Assembly (NCBI GenBank): GCA_017437285.1
Contig: JAFSBM010000058.1
Location: 1-64,000, forward strand
Length of the DNA stretch: 64,000 nt
Direction of reading: 5' to 3'
DNA from: Ruminococcus sp.
GTDB lineage: Bacteria > Bacillota > Clostridia > Oscillospirales > Ruminococcaceae
The notes under the pieces: generated by a model
What the model was told of the DNA's origin: nothing
The model's database searches: none
The model's input: only the letters and a program-made list of their open reading frames with translations
Shown: positions 49,583 through 58,808 of the stretch, in pieces
Layout of the letters: each line of letters opens with the position of its first letter
How positions within the stretch are numbered: the first letter of the stretch is position 1
Translations under genes and position numbers: made by a program

Positions 49583-49777
49583 ATGGATATTGATTTGATT
49601 TTTAAAATCGCAGGGACAGGCATAATTGTAGCGGTTCTCAATCTTGTGCTGAAACGGGCGGAGCGTGAAGAACAGGCAATGATGACAACTCTTGCAGGGC
49701 TTATTGTGGTGCTTATGCTCATAGTTGAGGAAATCGCAAACCTCTTTGAAACGGTAAAAAGGGTGTTCGGATTATGA
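49583..49777 (+). CDS. spoIIIAC: Stage III sporulation protein AC
   Basis: A 64-residue protein with two TM segments: IDLIFKIAGTGIIVAVLNLVL and TTLAGLIVVLMLIVEEIANLF. Size and sequence match the SpoIIIAC family. It overlaps spoIIIAD by 4 bases (ATGA). Confidence 0.9.
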   Translation: MDIDLIFKIAGTGIIVAVLNLVLKRAEREEQAMMTTLAGLIVVLMLIVEEIANLFETVKRVFGL

Positions 49778-50163
49778 TTGACAGAAGTTTTGTGACCGCT
49801 TCTTTCTGCATTTGTTCCGCAATTCTTGCCGTTGTCCTCCGTCAGTATTGCCGTGAGCAGTCAATGCTCCTTGCCATAGCCGCCTGTACCGTAGTTATGG
49901 GCAGTTTTGCCGCATTTGCCGCCCCTGTTATGACTGAATTGAAGGATATTTTCGTTTCCGCAGGTATCTCCGAAAGCTATCTGTCCCTGATTTACAAGGG
50001 CGGTGCAATCTGCATAATAACTCGGATTACTACGGAACTTTGCCGTGACAGCGGCGAGGGAGCAATTGCATCTGTGGCGGAATTGTGGGGCAGAGGGGCG
50101 GTAACGCTGCTTAGTCTGCCCTTGGTGAAAGCAGTTCTGGAGCAGATTGGAAGTCTGATGTAG
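49774..50163 (+). CDS. spoIIIAD: Stage III sporulation protein AD
   Basis: A 129-residue membrane protein with about four TM segments and the conserved GGAICIITRITTELCRDSGE segment typical of SpoIIIAD. Coupled to spoIIIAC and followed directly by spoIIIAE. Confidence 0.92.
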   Translation: MIDRSFVTASFCICSAILAVVLRQYCREQSMLLAIAACTVVMGSFAAFAAPVMTELKDIFVSAGISESYLSLIYKGGAICIITRITTELCRDSGEGAIASVAELWGRGAVTLLSLPLVKAVLEQIGSLM

Positions 50164-50169
50164 GTGAAT

Positions 50170-51249
50170 ATGAAAAAAATAATTGTTATTGTTATATCCC
50201 TTTGGCTGATTTTTCCCTGTATTTCGCCAAATTTTGCATATGCAGAAAATTCAGCAGATTATACCGAGGAAATCGGTGAGGAACTTGACGGCATACTTTC
50301 AGATTTCGGCATTGACCTTGAAAGTGCCGATATGGAAAATCTTTCCCTTGAAAATCTGTGGAATAAACTGCGGAATGAGATGTCCTCACGGCTTGCAATG
50401 CCCATGAAACTGCTGTCGGCAATTTTTCTCGTCATTGTGTTTACATCAGTTGTAAAATCAACTGCGGAGTGCGGAGAGATGTATAATATTGTATGCTCGG
50501 TAGCTTCAATTGTAGTTATACTTCCGCCATTAACCTCGATTTATGGGGATATTCTTAATGCCGTACAGCGAATGGGCGGATTTATTGCAGTTTTCGTCCC
50601 TGTTTTATCGGGGGTATCCGTTGCCTGCGGAGGATTTTCCACAGCCGGTATCTGTCATATGCTATTGCTCGGTGCATCTGAACTCATTGTAAAGCTGTCG
50701 GAAAGCTATTTACTGCCAATTCTCGGCATTACCGCCTCATTGGGAACGGCAGGAAGTATATTCCCCAACACATCTCTTGACAGTCTTGTAAATCTGTTGA
50801 AAAAATCGGTTACGTGGATAATTTCCCTTACAATGACGCTGTTTTCGGGATTTGTCACGTTGAAATGCACCATTGCAGGCAGGGCAGACGGTGCGGCAGT
50901 TAAGACCGCCAAAATGCTTGTATCGGGGTTTGTTCCCATAGTTGGCGGAGCAGTTTCCGACGCATATTCAACGGTCAAGGGCAGTTTTGAAGTTATCGGG
51001 GGAACTGTGGGGGCGGCAGGAATAATTGCCATTGTCCTTATTATTCTGCCAATTCTTCTTGAACTTCTCATATACCGCTTTGTAATGTGGGCTGGCGGTG
51101 CGGCGGCGGATATGTTCGGGACGGAATCCCTTTCAAAGCTGTTGAAATGTATTGACAGCGGATTTGCCATTGCACAATGCCTTATAATTTGCTACTCGGT
51201 GATTTTTGTACTTTGTACCGCAATTCTGATGAAAACTTTCGGAGGTTAA
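50170..51249 (+). CDS. spoIIIAE: Stage III sporulation protein AE
   Basis: A 359-residue protein with an N-terminal signal peptide (ending YAEN), an acidic region (EEIGEELDGILSDFGIDLES), and seven to eight TM segments; SGFVTLKCTIAGRADGAAVKTAK is characteristic of the family. The start at 50170 is an ATG; an in-frame GTG at 50164 is less likely. Confidence 0.92.
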   Translation: MKKIIVIVISLWLIFPCISPNFAYAENSADYTEEIGEELDGILSDFGIDLESADMENLSLENLWNKLRNEMSSRLAMPMKLLSAIFLVIVFTSVVKSTAECGEMYNIVCSVASIVVILPPLTSIYGDILNAVQRMGGFIAVFVPVLSGVSVACGGFSTAGICHMLLLGASELIVKLSESYLLPILGITASLGTAGSIFPNTSLDSLVNLLKKSVTWIISLTMTLFSGFVTLKCTIAGRADGAAVKTAKMLVSGFVPIVGGAVSDAYSTVKGSFEVIGGTVGAAGIIAIVLIILPILLELLIYRFVMWAGGAAADMFGTESLSKLLKCIDSGFAIAQCLIICYSVIFVLCTAILMKTFGG

Positions 51250-51250
51250 A

Positions 51251-51712
51251 ATGGAAAGCATAAAATCAACGGTTATGGCGATATGTGCAATATCTGCCAC
51301 AAGAAGTATCGTTGGCGGAATTTTATCCGACTCAAAGCTTAAATCCTCTGTTATACTTATGCTTGATTTATTCCTTGCCCTTACGCTGATAACTCCCATA
51401 GCACAGGGAACTTTAGCATTTGAATTTCCCGATTTATCGTACTATACCTACACTTCGGAGGACCTTGAAAATGACGCATACGGGGCGGCATTAAAGGCTG
51501 AAACGGAGCGAAATATAAACGATATTCTGATGCAGCAGCTGGAAAGTGCGGGAATTATTTTTTCATCAGTTGAAACAGATGTTAATATTTCAGCAGATTA
51601 CAGCATATCTATTAGTAGTGTGACGATAAGGGCAGAGGATTTTTTAAGTGCGGCAATTGTTGTAAAACAAAGTCTTGGAATGGAAACGGAGGTTATAAAT
51701 GGGAATTGTTGA
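51251..51712 (+). CDS. spoIIIAF: Stage III sporulation protein AF
   Basis: A 153-residue protein with two N-terminal TM segments (about residues 5-25 and 32-55) and an extracytoplasmic domain resembling ring-forming modules (NINDILMQQLESAGI, then VTIRAEDFLSAAIVV). It overlaps spoIIIAG by 14 bases. Confidence 0.88.
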   Translation: MESIKSTVMAICAISATRSIVGGILSDSKLKSSVILMLDLFLALTLITPIAQGTLAFEFPDLSYYTYTSEDLENDAYGAALKAETERNINDILMQQLESAGIIFSSVETDVNISADYSISISSVTIRAEDFLSAAIVVKQSLGMETEVINGNC

Positions 51713-52214
51713 AAAACTGAAAGGAGCAGGTAAAAAAGGCTCTGCGGCTAAAATAATTCTCCTTGGAGCAGGCGGAATTCTTCTTCTGCTGTTATCCAAC
51801 CTGACAAACGGAGGAGAAAAAGCCGTAACAGTTGAGGAAAGGGATTACACCGACGTTGCACAGAGCTTTTGCAAGGAAAGCGAAGAACGGCTTGAAGCCT
51901 TTCTTGAAAATATTGAGGGGGCAGGTGAGGTTGAGGTATATCTTACAGTAGGTTCGGGGGAGAGATATATTTATGCCTCCGAAAAAAAGCTTGCCGAATC
52001 GGAAAATAAAAGGGATTCGGAGGAAAAATTCGTCCTTGTGGGGGGGAATAGCCGTGAGCCTCTTGTGGAAACGGTGGAAACTCCACAGATAACAGGGGCG
52101 GTGATTATTTGTAAAGGCTGCAACAGCCCTGTTGTTGAGGAACGAATGTACAGAGCAGCGGCGGCGGCTCTCGATTTGCCAACCGCAGATATTTACGTAA
52201 CTATAATGAAATAA
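51699..52214 (+). CDS. spoIIIAG: Stage III sporulation protein AG
   Basis: A 171-residue protein with an N-terminal TM (IILLGAGGILLLLLSNL) and a ring-building domain containing RLEAFLENIEGAGEVEVYLTV and the late TGAVIICKGC-N-PVVEERMYRA segment typical of the family. It forms the large ring of the feeding-tube channel in Bacillus. Confidence 0.92.
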   Translation: MGIVEKLKGAGKKGSAAKIILLGAGGILLLLLSNLTNGGEKAVTVEERDYTDVAQSFCKESEERLEAFLENIEGAGEVEVYLTVGSGERYIYASEKKLAESENKRDSEEKFVLVGGNSREPLVETVETPQITGAVIICKGCNSPVVEERMYRAAAAALDLPTADIYVTIMK

Positions 52215-52226
52215 GGAGCAGTTATT

Positions 52227-52793
52227 ATGAAAAAGCCATCAATGATTATAGGAAAAAAGCAGATTATTATGTCATGTCTTACACTTATGCTTGGTGCGGC
52301 AGTATACATAAACTACGTCACAGCACCTGATACGGTGAAAAATCCCGATACAGCGTCAGTTGCGGAAATGGGCGAAACTGAAAAATACGGCGAAACTGAA
52401 TTTGTAAACGCTGATATTACCGATATAACCGCAGACAATACATCGGCTGATTATTTTGCACAGGCAAGGCTTGACAGAATGAACAACCGTGACGAGGCTG
52501 TTCAGACATTGCAGACTATTATGGGCGGCGGCGACCTTACGGAAGATGAAATGGTAGTCAATGCCATTGACGCTGTGGAGGTTTCAAAGCTTATCGAATC
52601 CGAGGGAACTATCGAATCTCTGGTAAAAGCACAGGGCTTTGAGGACTGCGTAGCATACCTTGACGGCGAAACTGCAAAGGTTGTAATCAAGACAGAGGGG
52701 CTTGATAAGGCACAGGCAGCATCGGTCAAGGATATAATTCTCAGCGAAAGTAATGTTGCCGCAGAAAATATCAGAATTTTTGAGGTAAAGTAG
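52227..52793 (+). CDS. spoIIIAH: Stage III sporulation protein AH
   Basis: A 188-residue protein with one N-terminal TM and a C-terminal YscJ-like ring domain (ESEGTIESLVKAQGFEDCVAYL, DGETAKVVIKTEG). It pairs with SpoIIQ across the septum. The RBS is AAGGAG. Last gene of the operon; no clear intrinsic terminator follows, and the next gene has its own promoter. Confidence 0.92.
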   Translation: MKKPSMIIGKKQIIMSCLTLMLGAAVYINYVTAPDTVKNPDTASVAEMGETEKYGETEFVNADITDITADNTSADYFAQARLDRMNNRDEAVQTLQTIMGGGDLTEDEMVVNAIDAVEVSKLIESEGTIESLVKAQGFEDCVAYLDGETAKVVIKTEGLDKAQAASVKDIILSESNVAAENIRIFEVK

Positions 52794-52822
52794 TTGAAAT
52801 TTTGTGAATTATTTGGTATAAT
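52794..52822 (+). promoter_or_regulatory. Promoter of the asp23-nusB run
   Basis: TTGAAA (52794-52799), 17-base spacer, TATAAT (52817-52822), immediately after the spoIIIAH stop. It lets the housekeeping genes escape sporulation control. Confidence 0.7.
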
Positions 52823-52905
52823 ATAAGTGTGAAGTTATATGCGGTTATTTGGTTAAATGAGATAACTGTATATACAAGAAATATCCTTTAAACAGGAGGT
52901 TAAAA

Positions 52906-53238
52906 ATGGACAATGTTAAAAAATCTTCTTCGGGAGTTCTTAAAATTTCGGAAGATGTAATCATCACCGTGGCAAAGCTTGCGGCTCTTGATATTGAGGG
53001 AGTTGCAGAGTTAAGCGGAGAAATCAACAAGATGAGCAAGCTGAAAAATAACGGTCCCATTAAAGTTAAAATGTATGAGGACGTTGCGGCTCTGGATATA
53101 AAAATCAAAGTTAAAAGCGGTGTGAAAACCATGCAGGTGGCACAGGAAGTACAGTCCGCTGTCAAGGAGAGTATTCAGACTATGACAGGCGTTGCTGTGG
53201 CAAGAGTCAATGTAATTGTTGACGGTGTAGTATTTTAA
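52906..53238 (+). CDS. Asp23/Gls24 family protein
   Basis: A 110-residue Asp23 family protein: LKISEDVIITVAKLAALDIEGVAEL and an IKVKSGVKTMQVAQEVQSAVKESI helix pair. Such proteins localise to the membrane in envelope stress responses; the single-copy member next to nusB is common in Clostridia. The RBS is AGGAGG. Confidence 0.9.
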   Translation: MDNVKKSSSGVLKISEDVIITVAKLAALDIEGVAELSGEINKMSKLKNNGPIKVKMYEDVAALDIKIKVKSGVKTMQVAQEVQSAVKESIQTMTGVAVARVNVIVDGVVF

Positions 53239-53255
53239 AAGATAGGAGAAAATAA

Positions 53256-53669
53256 ATGACAAGAAGTGAAATCAGAGATAGTGCATTCAAGCTTGTTTTC
53301 GAGCAGCTTCTCCGTGATGATAATATCGAGGAGCTTTACGAAATTGCAGAGGAAATTGAGGAAATTACCGTAAATGACGATGTAAAGGCAATTGTCAACG
53401 GTACACTTTCCCATGCCGAGGAGCTTGACGGCATAATTGAGAGTTATAGTAAATCCCGTAAGCTTTCAAGAATTTCCAAGCTTAACCACGCTATTTTGAG
53501 AATTGCTGTATATGAGTGTATCTATGACGATAAAACTCCCGATAATGCGGCAATAAGCGAGGCAATCAAGCTTGCGGGAATGTACACATACCGTGAGGAT
53601 GTCAATTTCATAAACGGCGTATTGGGTGCATTTTCCCGTGACCGCATAAAGGAACAGGAAAATGCCTGA
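53256..53669 (+). CDS. nusB: Transcription antitermination factor NusB
   Basis: A 137-residue NusB with TRSEIRDSAFKLVFEQLL at the N-terminus, then LSRISKLNHAILRIAVYE and AISEAIKLAGMYTYREDVNFINGVLGA. It joins NusE on rRNA boxA. It overlaps the next gene by 8 bases. Confidence 0.94.
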   Translation: MTRSEIRDSAFKLVFEQLLRDDNIEELYEIAEEIEEITVNDDVKAIVNGTLSHAEELDGIIESYSKSRKLSRISKLNHAILRIAVYECIYDDKTPDNAAISEAIKLAGMYTYREDVNFINGVLGAFSRDRIKEQENA

Positions 53670-54606
53670 ATATCTCGGTATTGATACAAGCAATTACACA
53701 ACCTCAACGGCTGTATATATCAGTGAGGAAAACCGCATAATACAATGTAAAAAGTTATTGCCCGTAAAAAGCGGTGCATTGGGACTTCGCCAGAGTGACG
53801 CAGTTTTCCACCATACAAAACAGCTCCCCGATATGATTGAGGGGCTGTTCTGTGAAAATGAAATCGGCACAATAGCGGCGGTGGCGGCATCTGCCCGACC
53901 GAGAAATATTGAGGGTTCTTATATGCCCTGTTTTCTCTGTGGGGAGGGATTTGCCCGTTCCTATGCGGCAATTGAGAAAATTCCCATGTATACCACATCT
54001 CATCAGGTGGGGCATATTCTTGCCGCCCTTTATTCGGCAGACAGGCTGGAACTTATAAATCAGCCATTTATAGCCTTTCACGTAAGCGGCGGTACAACCG
54101 ATTGCCTGCTTTGTGAGCCTGATGATGAATTGGTGCTGAAAATCAGTACAATTGGTACATCTCTTGACCTTAACGGCGGACAGGCAGTTGACCGTGTGGG
54201 ACTTATGCTCGGACTTGATTTCCCATGCGGAATTGAGCTTGAAAAATTAGCTGAAAAGGCTGACAAGCACTACAAGGTGAAAGCTGTTCTGAAGGAGGGA
54301 AACTGCTGTCTTTCGGGTGTTGAAAATAAGTGTAAGGCTATGCTCGAAAAAGGGGAATCCCCTGAAAATATCGGGGCATATTGCCTTGACTTTATTGCCG
54401 AAACCATTATTTCAATGACGGATTATGCCATAGAAAAGCAGGGCAGACTTCCTCTTGTATATGCAGGTGGAGTTATGTCTGACGTGCTTATACGCAACAG
54501 GATTATTTCCCGATTTGAGGGTGCGTCCTTTGCACAGCCGCAGTTTTCATGCGATAATGCGGCAGGAACGGCAATATTCGCATATCTGAAAGGGCGTGAG
54601 AAATAA
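53662..54606 (+). CDS. Kae1/TsaD-like ASKHA-family protein (second-type paralogue)
   Basis: A 314-residue protein of the Kae1/TsaD superfamily. The N-terminal phosphate-binding motif is GIDTSNYTTSTAV, the metal-binding motif HQVGH is present, and FHVSGGTTDCLL and YAGGVMSDVLIR follow. It is shorter and divergent from standard TsaD (about 335 residues), with GLRQSDAVFHHTKQLP in place of the usual N-terminal region. Similar paralogues lie between nusB and xseA in Clostridia. A role in t6A formation is not certain; a separate true TsaD probably exists elsewhere. Confidence 0.8.
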   Translation: MPEYLGIDTSNYTTSTAVYISEENRIIQCKKLLPVKSGALGLRQSDAVFHHTKQLPDMIEGLFCENEIGTIAAVAASARPRNIEGSYMPCFLCGEGFARSYAAIEKIPMYTTSHQVGHILAALYSADRLELINQPFIAFHVSGGTTDCLLCEPDDELVLKISTIGTSLDLNGGQAVDRVGLMLGLDFPCGIELEKLAEKADKHYKVKAVLKEGNCCLSGVENKCKAMLEKGESPENIGAYCLDFIAETIISMTDYAIEKQGRLPLVYAGGVMSDVLIRNRIISRFEGASFAQPQFSCDNAAGTAIFAYLKGREK

Positions 54607-55814
54607 TGCCGATAATTACAGTAACACAGGTCAACAGATATATTGCCTCAAAGCTGAAAAGCGACAGGGTTTTGCAGGGAATTATGGTAAAGGGCGAAAT
54701 CAGCAATTTCGTCCGCCACTATAAAAGCGGTCATTGCTATTTTTCCTTGAAAGACGGCGAAAGTACGCTGAAAGCTGTTATGTTTGCATCGGCGGCGGTA
54801 AGGCTTAAATTTCAGCCCGAGGACGGTATGGCAGTAGTTGCCGCAGGAAGTATTTCCGCATATGAGCGTGACGGTGTGTATCAGCTTTATGTCAACGATA
54901 TAATCCCCGAGGGAGCAGGCAAAGAGAGTGTTGCTCTTGAACAGCTGAAAAAGAAGCTTGCTTCGGAGGGAATATTTGCACAGGAGCATAAGCGGAGTCT
55001 GCCCTATATGCCGAAGAAAATCGGAGTTGTCACATCTCTCAGCGGTGCGGCGGTGCAGGATATAATCAACGTGCTGACAAGACGTTTTCCCCTTTGCGAA
55101 ATATATGCGGTGGATTGCCTTGTACAGGGCGAAACTGCTCCGTTATCCATTTGTCAGGGCATTTTAAAGGCTGAATCGGCTGACTGCGATGTTGTAATTG
55201 TAGGCAGAGGCGGCGGCAGTTCCGAGGATTTATCCGCATTCAACACAGAAGCTGTTGCAAGGGCGGTATATGGCTGTAAAGTCCCTGTTATATCTGCTGT
55301 GGGACACGAGGTTGACTTTTCACTTGCTGACCTTGCGGCTGATATGAGAGCTCCTACGCCCTCAGCGGCGGCAGAACTTGCGGCTCCCGATATATTACAG
55401 CTTGCGGAAACCGTTTCAGCTATGGAAAGACGGTGCGAAAAGGCAGCTATTTCAGCCTATGAGAGAAAAATCTCGCAGTTTAACTCTGTATCCGCACGGC
55501 TTACGGCACAATCTCCCGAAAACAGACTGCGGCTTATGGGGCAAAAGCTTGAAAATCTCGAAAAACGTGCTGAAACGGCAGTTTTACGCAGTTTTGACAG
55601 GCATACGGCTATGCTTGCGGAAAAGGCTGCAAGGCTGGACAGCCTTAGTCCCTTAAAGGTTATGGCAAGGGGATATTCTCTTGTATACAGCGGTGATAAG
55701 CTTGTACGCAATTCTGATGATTTGTCAGAGGGACAGAGCGTTTCCCTGAGATTTGACAAAGGCAGGGCGGAAGCTAAAATTATAAGAATTGACGGTGATA
55801 GCAATGGACAATAA
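54606..55814 (+). CDS. xseA: Exodeoxyribonuclease VII large subunit
   Basis: A 402-residue nuclease subunit. The N-terminal OB fold carries VKGEISNFVRHYKSGHCYFSLKD. The catalytic region has VVTSLSGAAVQDI, GRGGGSSEDLSAFN, VGHEVDFSLADLAADMRAPTPSAAAE, followed by a coiled coil. It shares one base with the upstream gene (TAATG). It overlaps xseB by 11 bases. Confidence 0.96.
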   Translation: MPIITVTQVNRYIASKLKSDRVLQGIMVKGEISNFVRHYKSGHCYFSLKDGESTLKAVMFASAAVRLKFQPEDGMAVVAAGSISAYERDGVYQLYVNDIIPEGAGKESVALEQLKKKLASEGIFAQEHKRSLPYMPKKIGVVTSLSGAAVQDIINVLTRRFPLCEIYAVDCLVQGETAPLSICQGILKAESADCDVVIVGRGGGSSEDLSAFNTEAVARAVYGCKVPVISAVGHEVDFSLADLAADMRAPTPSAAAELAAPDILQLAETVSAMERRCEKAAISAYERKISQFNSVSARLTAQSPENRLRLMGQKLENLEKRAETAVLRSFDRHTAMLAEKAARLDSLSPLKVMARGYSLVYSGDKLVRNSDDLSEGQSVSLRFDKGRAEAKIIRIDGDSNGQ

Positions 55815-55986
55815 TCTATCCTTTGAAGAAAATATGAAAAAGCTTTCTGAAATAGTTTCAGAGCTTGAAAAAGGCGATATTCCACTTGAAAAATCAGTTG
55901 AGCTGTACGGCGAGGGCGTGAAGCTTTCTGCTCTTTGCAAAAATCAGCTTGATAATGCAAAAATTAAAATAACGGAGGTTAAATAA
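55804..55986 (+). CDS. xseB: Exodeoxyribonuclease VII small subunit
   Basis: A 60-residue helical protein with the family pattern LSFEENMKKLSEIVSELEKGD, then IPLEKSVELYGEGVKL. The ATG at 55804 is chosen over a TTG at 55789. It acts as many copies bound to XseA. Confidence 0.92.
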   Translation: MDNNLSFEENMKKLSEIVSELEKGDIPLEKSVELYGEGVKLSALCKNQLDNAKIKITEVK

Positions 55987-55989
55987 GCT

Positions 55990-56880
55990 ATGAGTAATTT
56001 TAATGAAACCCTTTATCGTTACATTGAGTACACAGAAAAGGAACTTAAAAATTTCAACAACTACAGTCACGAAAACAGACCGCAGGTAAAGCTCATTGAC
56101 GCTATGAACTATTCTCTTAGAGCCGGCGGAAAAAGACTTCGTCCTGCCCTTGTTTACGCTTTCTGTGAGGCTTTGGGCGGCGAAATGGAAAAAGCTGCTG
56201 CACCTGCTTGTGCAATTGAAATGCTCCACACATTTTCACTTATCCACGATGACCTCCCTGCTATGGACAATGACGATTTCCGCCGAGGAAAGCCCTCTTG
56301 CCATAAGGCATTCGGCGAGGCAATGGCAATTCTTGCAGGCGATGCCCTTGCAGTTCTCCCATTTGAGATAATTGCCGATACACCGCATCTTACAGCCGAC
56401 CAGAAGGTTCTTATCATTTCAGTTCTTGCAAATTCCGTGGGCAGAGATGGTATGATTGGCGGTCAGGTTATCGACCTTGAAAATGAAAACAGCGACTGCG
56501 TTGACGAGGATAATCTCCGCAATCTCTACCGCTGCAAAACAGGTCAGCTTATTGCTGTATCCTGCGTTATGGGTGCAATCTGTGCAGATGCGGAAAATGA
56601 AACAATCAGAGCTGCGGCTGAATACGGCTTGCGTCTTGGCTTTGCATTCCAGATTATTGATGATATTCTCGATGTAACAGGCACAACTGAGGAACTTGGA
56701 AAGCCTGCGGGAAGTGATGTGAAATCCAACAAGAATACATATGTATCACTTTTCGGCATTGAAAAGGCACAGTTGGCTGCTGACAGAGCCACATCAGAGG
56801 CTCTTGAGTGGCTTGATGCTATTCCTAACAATGAGTTCCTTGTTGAGCTTACGGAAAACCTTCTCAAGCGTAAAAATTAA
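55990..56880 (+). CDS. ispA: Polyprenyl (farnesyl/geranyl) diphosphate synthase
   Basis: A 296-residue trans-prenyltransferase. The first aspartate-rich motif is DDLPAMDNDDFRRGKP and the second DDILDVTG; KTGQLIAVSC and GGKRLRPAL are also present. It makes farnesyl diphosphate from IPP and DMAPP, and dxs follows, so this is an isoprenoid pair. Confidence 0.94.
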   Translation: MSNFNETLYRYIEYTEKELKNFNNYSHENRPQVKLIDAMNYSLRAGGKRLRPALVYAFCEALGGEMEKAAAPACAIEMLHTFSLIHDDLPAMDNDDFRRGKPSCHKAFGEAMAILAGDALAVLPFEIIADTPHLTADQKVLIISVLANSVGRDGMIGGQVIDLENENSDCVDEDNLRNLYRCKTGQLIAVSCVMGAICADAENETIRAAAEYGLRLGFAFQIIDDILDVTGTTEELGKPAGSDVKSNKNTYVSLFGIEKAQLAADRATSEALEWLDAIPNNEFLVELTENLLKRKN

Positions 56881-56889
56881 AAGGAGTTT

Positions 56890-56913
56890 GGGAAAGGGCG
56901 AAAGTCCTTTCCC
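56890..56913 (+). promoter_or_regulatory. Hairpin between ispA and dxs
   Basis: GGGAAAGG-gcgaaagt-CCTTTCCC lies between an AAGGAG sequence (56881-56886) and the dxs ATG (56925). The start codon has no RBS of its own within 15 bases. The hairpin could bring AAGGAG closer to the start or limit translation. Confidence 0.45.
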
Positions 56914-56924
56914 ATAACAATAAA

Positions 56925-58808
56925 ATGAATGAATTAAAAAACTATGGCGGCAGAGTGAAGCTTTCTGAACTGGTGCTGCCACAGGATTTAAAAAATCTGT
57001 CAATTTCCCAATGTCGTCAGCTTTGCGGAGAAGTCAGAAATATCCTAATTGATACCGTATCTTCTACAGGTGGTCACCTTGCATCAAATCTTGGTGTAGT
57101 GGAACTTACTATGTCAATCCACAGGAATTTCAATTCTCCGAAAGATAAAATCGTGTGGGACGTAGGTCATCAGGCATATGTCCACAAACTCCTCACAGGA
57201 CGTGCAGACAGATTTTCCACACTTCGTCAGGAGGACGGTATATCGGGATTTCCAAAGCCTGCGGAATCGGAACATGACACCGTTATTGCAGGTCACAGCA
57301 GTACATCAATTTCCGCCGCATTCGGCATAGCACAGGCAATGCGTTTGCAGGGCAAGGAGGATTATACTGTAGCCGTAATCGGTGACGGAGCAATGACAGG
57401 CGGTATGGTCTATGAGGCTATGAATAACTGCTGTCAGAATACGGACAGCAACCTTATTGTAATCCTCAACGACAACAATATGTCAATTTCAAAGAGCGTG
57501 GGTTCACTTGAAAAGTATCTCACAACCCTCCGCAACTCCGAGGAATATCTCGATACAAAGCGAAAGGTTGAGCGTAAACTGAATAAAATCCCTGTTGTAG
57601 GCTCAAAAGCCGCAAAGGGTATGAAATATGTCAAGGACGCTATAAAATCAACGGTACTTCCACGAAATCTCTTTGAGGATATGGGATTTATCTATCTCGG
57701 CCCTATAAACGGTCACAGCCTTAACGACTTGGAGCAGGCTATGAGAATGGCTAAGTCATATCACCGTCCTGTTTTTGTCCATGTCAAGACAATTAAGGGC
57801 AAAGGCTACCTCCCTGCTGAAAATAATCCCGGCGAATATCACGGTATATCCCGTTTTGACGTTGAATCGGGCAATCCCGAAATTTCCGCAGGTGACAGCT
57901 ATTCCACCATTTTCGGAAAGGAACTTTTGCGTCTTGCGGAAAATGACCAGAGAATTTGTGCTATAACTGCGGCTATGAAATACGGCACAGGTTTGCAGTA
58001 TTTCGGAAAAAAACTGCCTGAACGCTTTTACGATGTGGGAATTGCGGAGCAGCACGCTGTAACATTCGGCGGCGGACTTGCTTCAATGGGGCAGATACCC
58101 GTTTTTGCGGTTTATTCCACATTTTTGCAGAGAGCATATGACCAGCTTATACACGATGTTGCCATTGGTGAACTTCATCTCGTTCTCGGAATTGACCGTG
58201 CAGGTATTGTAGGCGAGGACGGCGAAACACATCAGGGCTTATTTGATGTGCCTATGCTCACTTCAATTCCCAACACAACTATATATTCTCCTGCCTGCTA
58301 TGAGGAACTGAAAATATGCCTGAAAAGGGCGATATATGAGGAAAAGTACCTTGTTGGAGTAAGATACCCGAGAGGTGCGGAGGATATCAGCTATAAATTT
58401 AACGGAAACTATTCGGACTATAAATTTTTCGGTGAGGGAAATGACACGCTGATTATTTCATACGGCAGAATTTTCAACGAAGCTTATAAAGCTGTTGAAA
58501 ACTGCGGTATTTCCTGCGATTTGCTGAAACTTACGAAAATTTTCCCCATAGCTGAGGAGCTTATCGGCGAAATCAGCAAGTATAAGCGAATTGTTTTCTT
58601 TGAGGAATCCCTTGCAAATGGCGGTATTTCCGAGAAATTCGGTGCAATGCTTATGGAAAGAGGATTCAGCGGAAAATATACAAGAGTTGCAGCTAAAGGC
58701 TTTGTGCGTCAGGCGGCAGTAAAATCCGCCCTTAATCAGCTTGGTCTTAGCAGCGAAAAAATGACGGAATTCATAAAAAACGGAGGGGACAGTAATGGCA
58801 CGGCTTGA
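56925..58808 (+). CDS. dxs: 1-deoxy-D-xylulose-5-phosphate synthase
   Basis: A 627-residue thiamine diphosphate enzyme condensing pyruvate and glyceraldehyde 3-phosphate, first step of the MEP isoprenoid pathway. Signatures are VVELTMSIHRNFNSPKDKIVW-type start, AVIGDGAMTGGMVYEAMNN with NDNNMSIS (TPP binding), and GIAEQHAVTFGGGLA with YSTFLQRAYDQ in the transketolase half. The start has no close RBS; see the hairpin entry. It overlaps tlyA by 14 bases. Confidence 0.96.
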   Translation: MNELKNYGGRVKLSELVLPQDLKNLSISQCRQLCGEVRNILIDTVSSTGGHLASNLGVVELTMSIHRNFNSPKDKIVWDVGHQAYVHKLLTGRADRFSTLRQEDGISGFPKPAESEHDTVIAGHSSTSISAAFGIAQAMRLQGKEDYTVAVIGDGAMTGGMVYEAMNNCCQNTDSNLIVILNDNNMSISKSVGSLEKYLTTLRNSEEYLDTKRKVERKLNKIPVVGSKAAKGMKYVKDAIKSTVLPRNLFEDMGFIYLGPINGHSLNDLEQAMRMAKSYHRPVFVHVKTIKGKGYLPAENNPGEYHGISRFDVESGNPEISAGDSYSTIFGKELLRLAENDQRICAITAAMKYGTGLQYFGKKLPERFYDVGIAEQHAVTFGGGLASMGQIPVFAVYSTFLQRAYDQLIHDVAIGELHLVLGIDRAGIVGEDGETHQGLFDVPMLTSIPNTTIYSPACYEELKICLKRAIYEEKYLVGVRYPRGAEDISYKFNGNYSDYKFFGEGNDTLIISYGRIFNEAYKAVENCGISCDLLKLTKIFPIAEELIGEISKYKRIVFFEESLANGGISEKFGAMLMERGFSGKYTRVAAKGFVRQAAVKSALNQLGLSSEKMTEFIKNGGDSNGTA

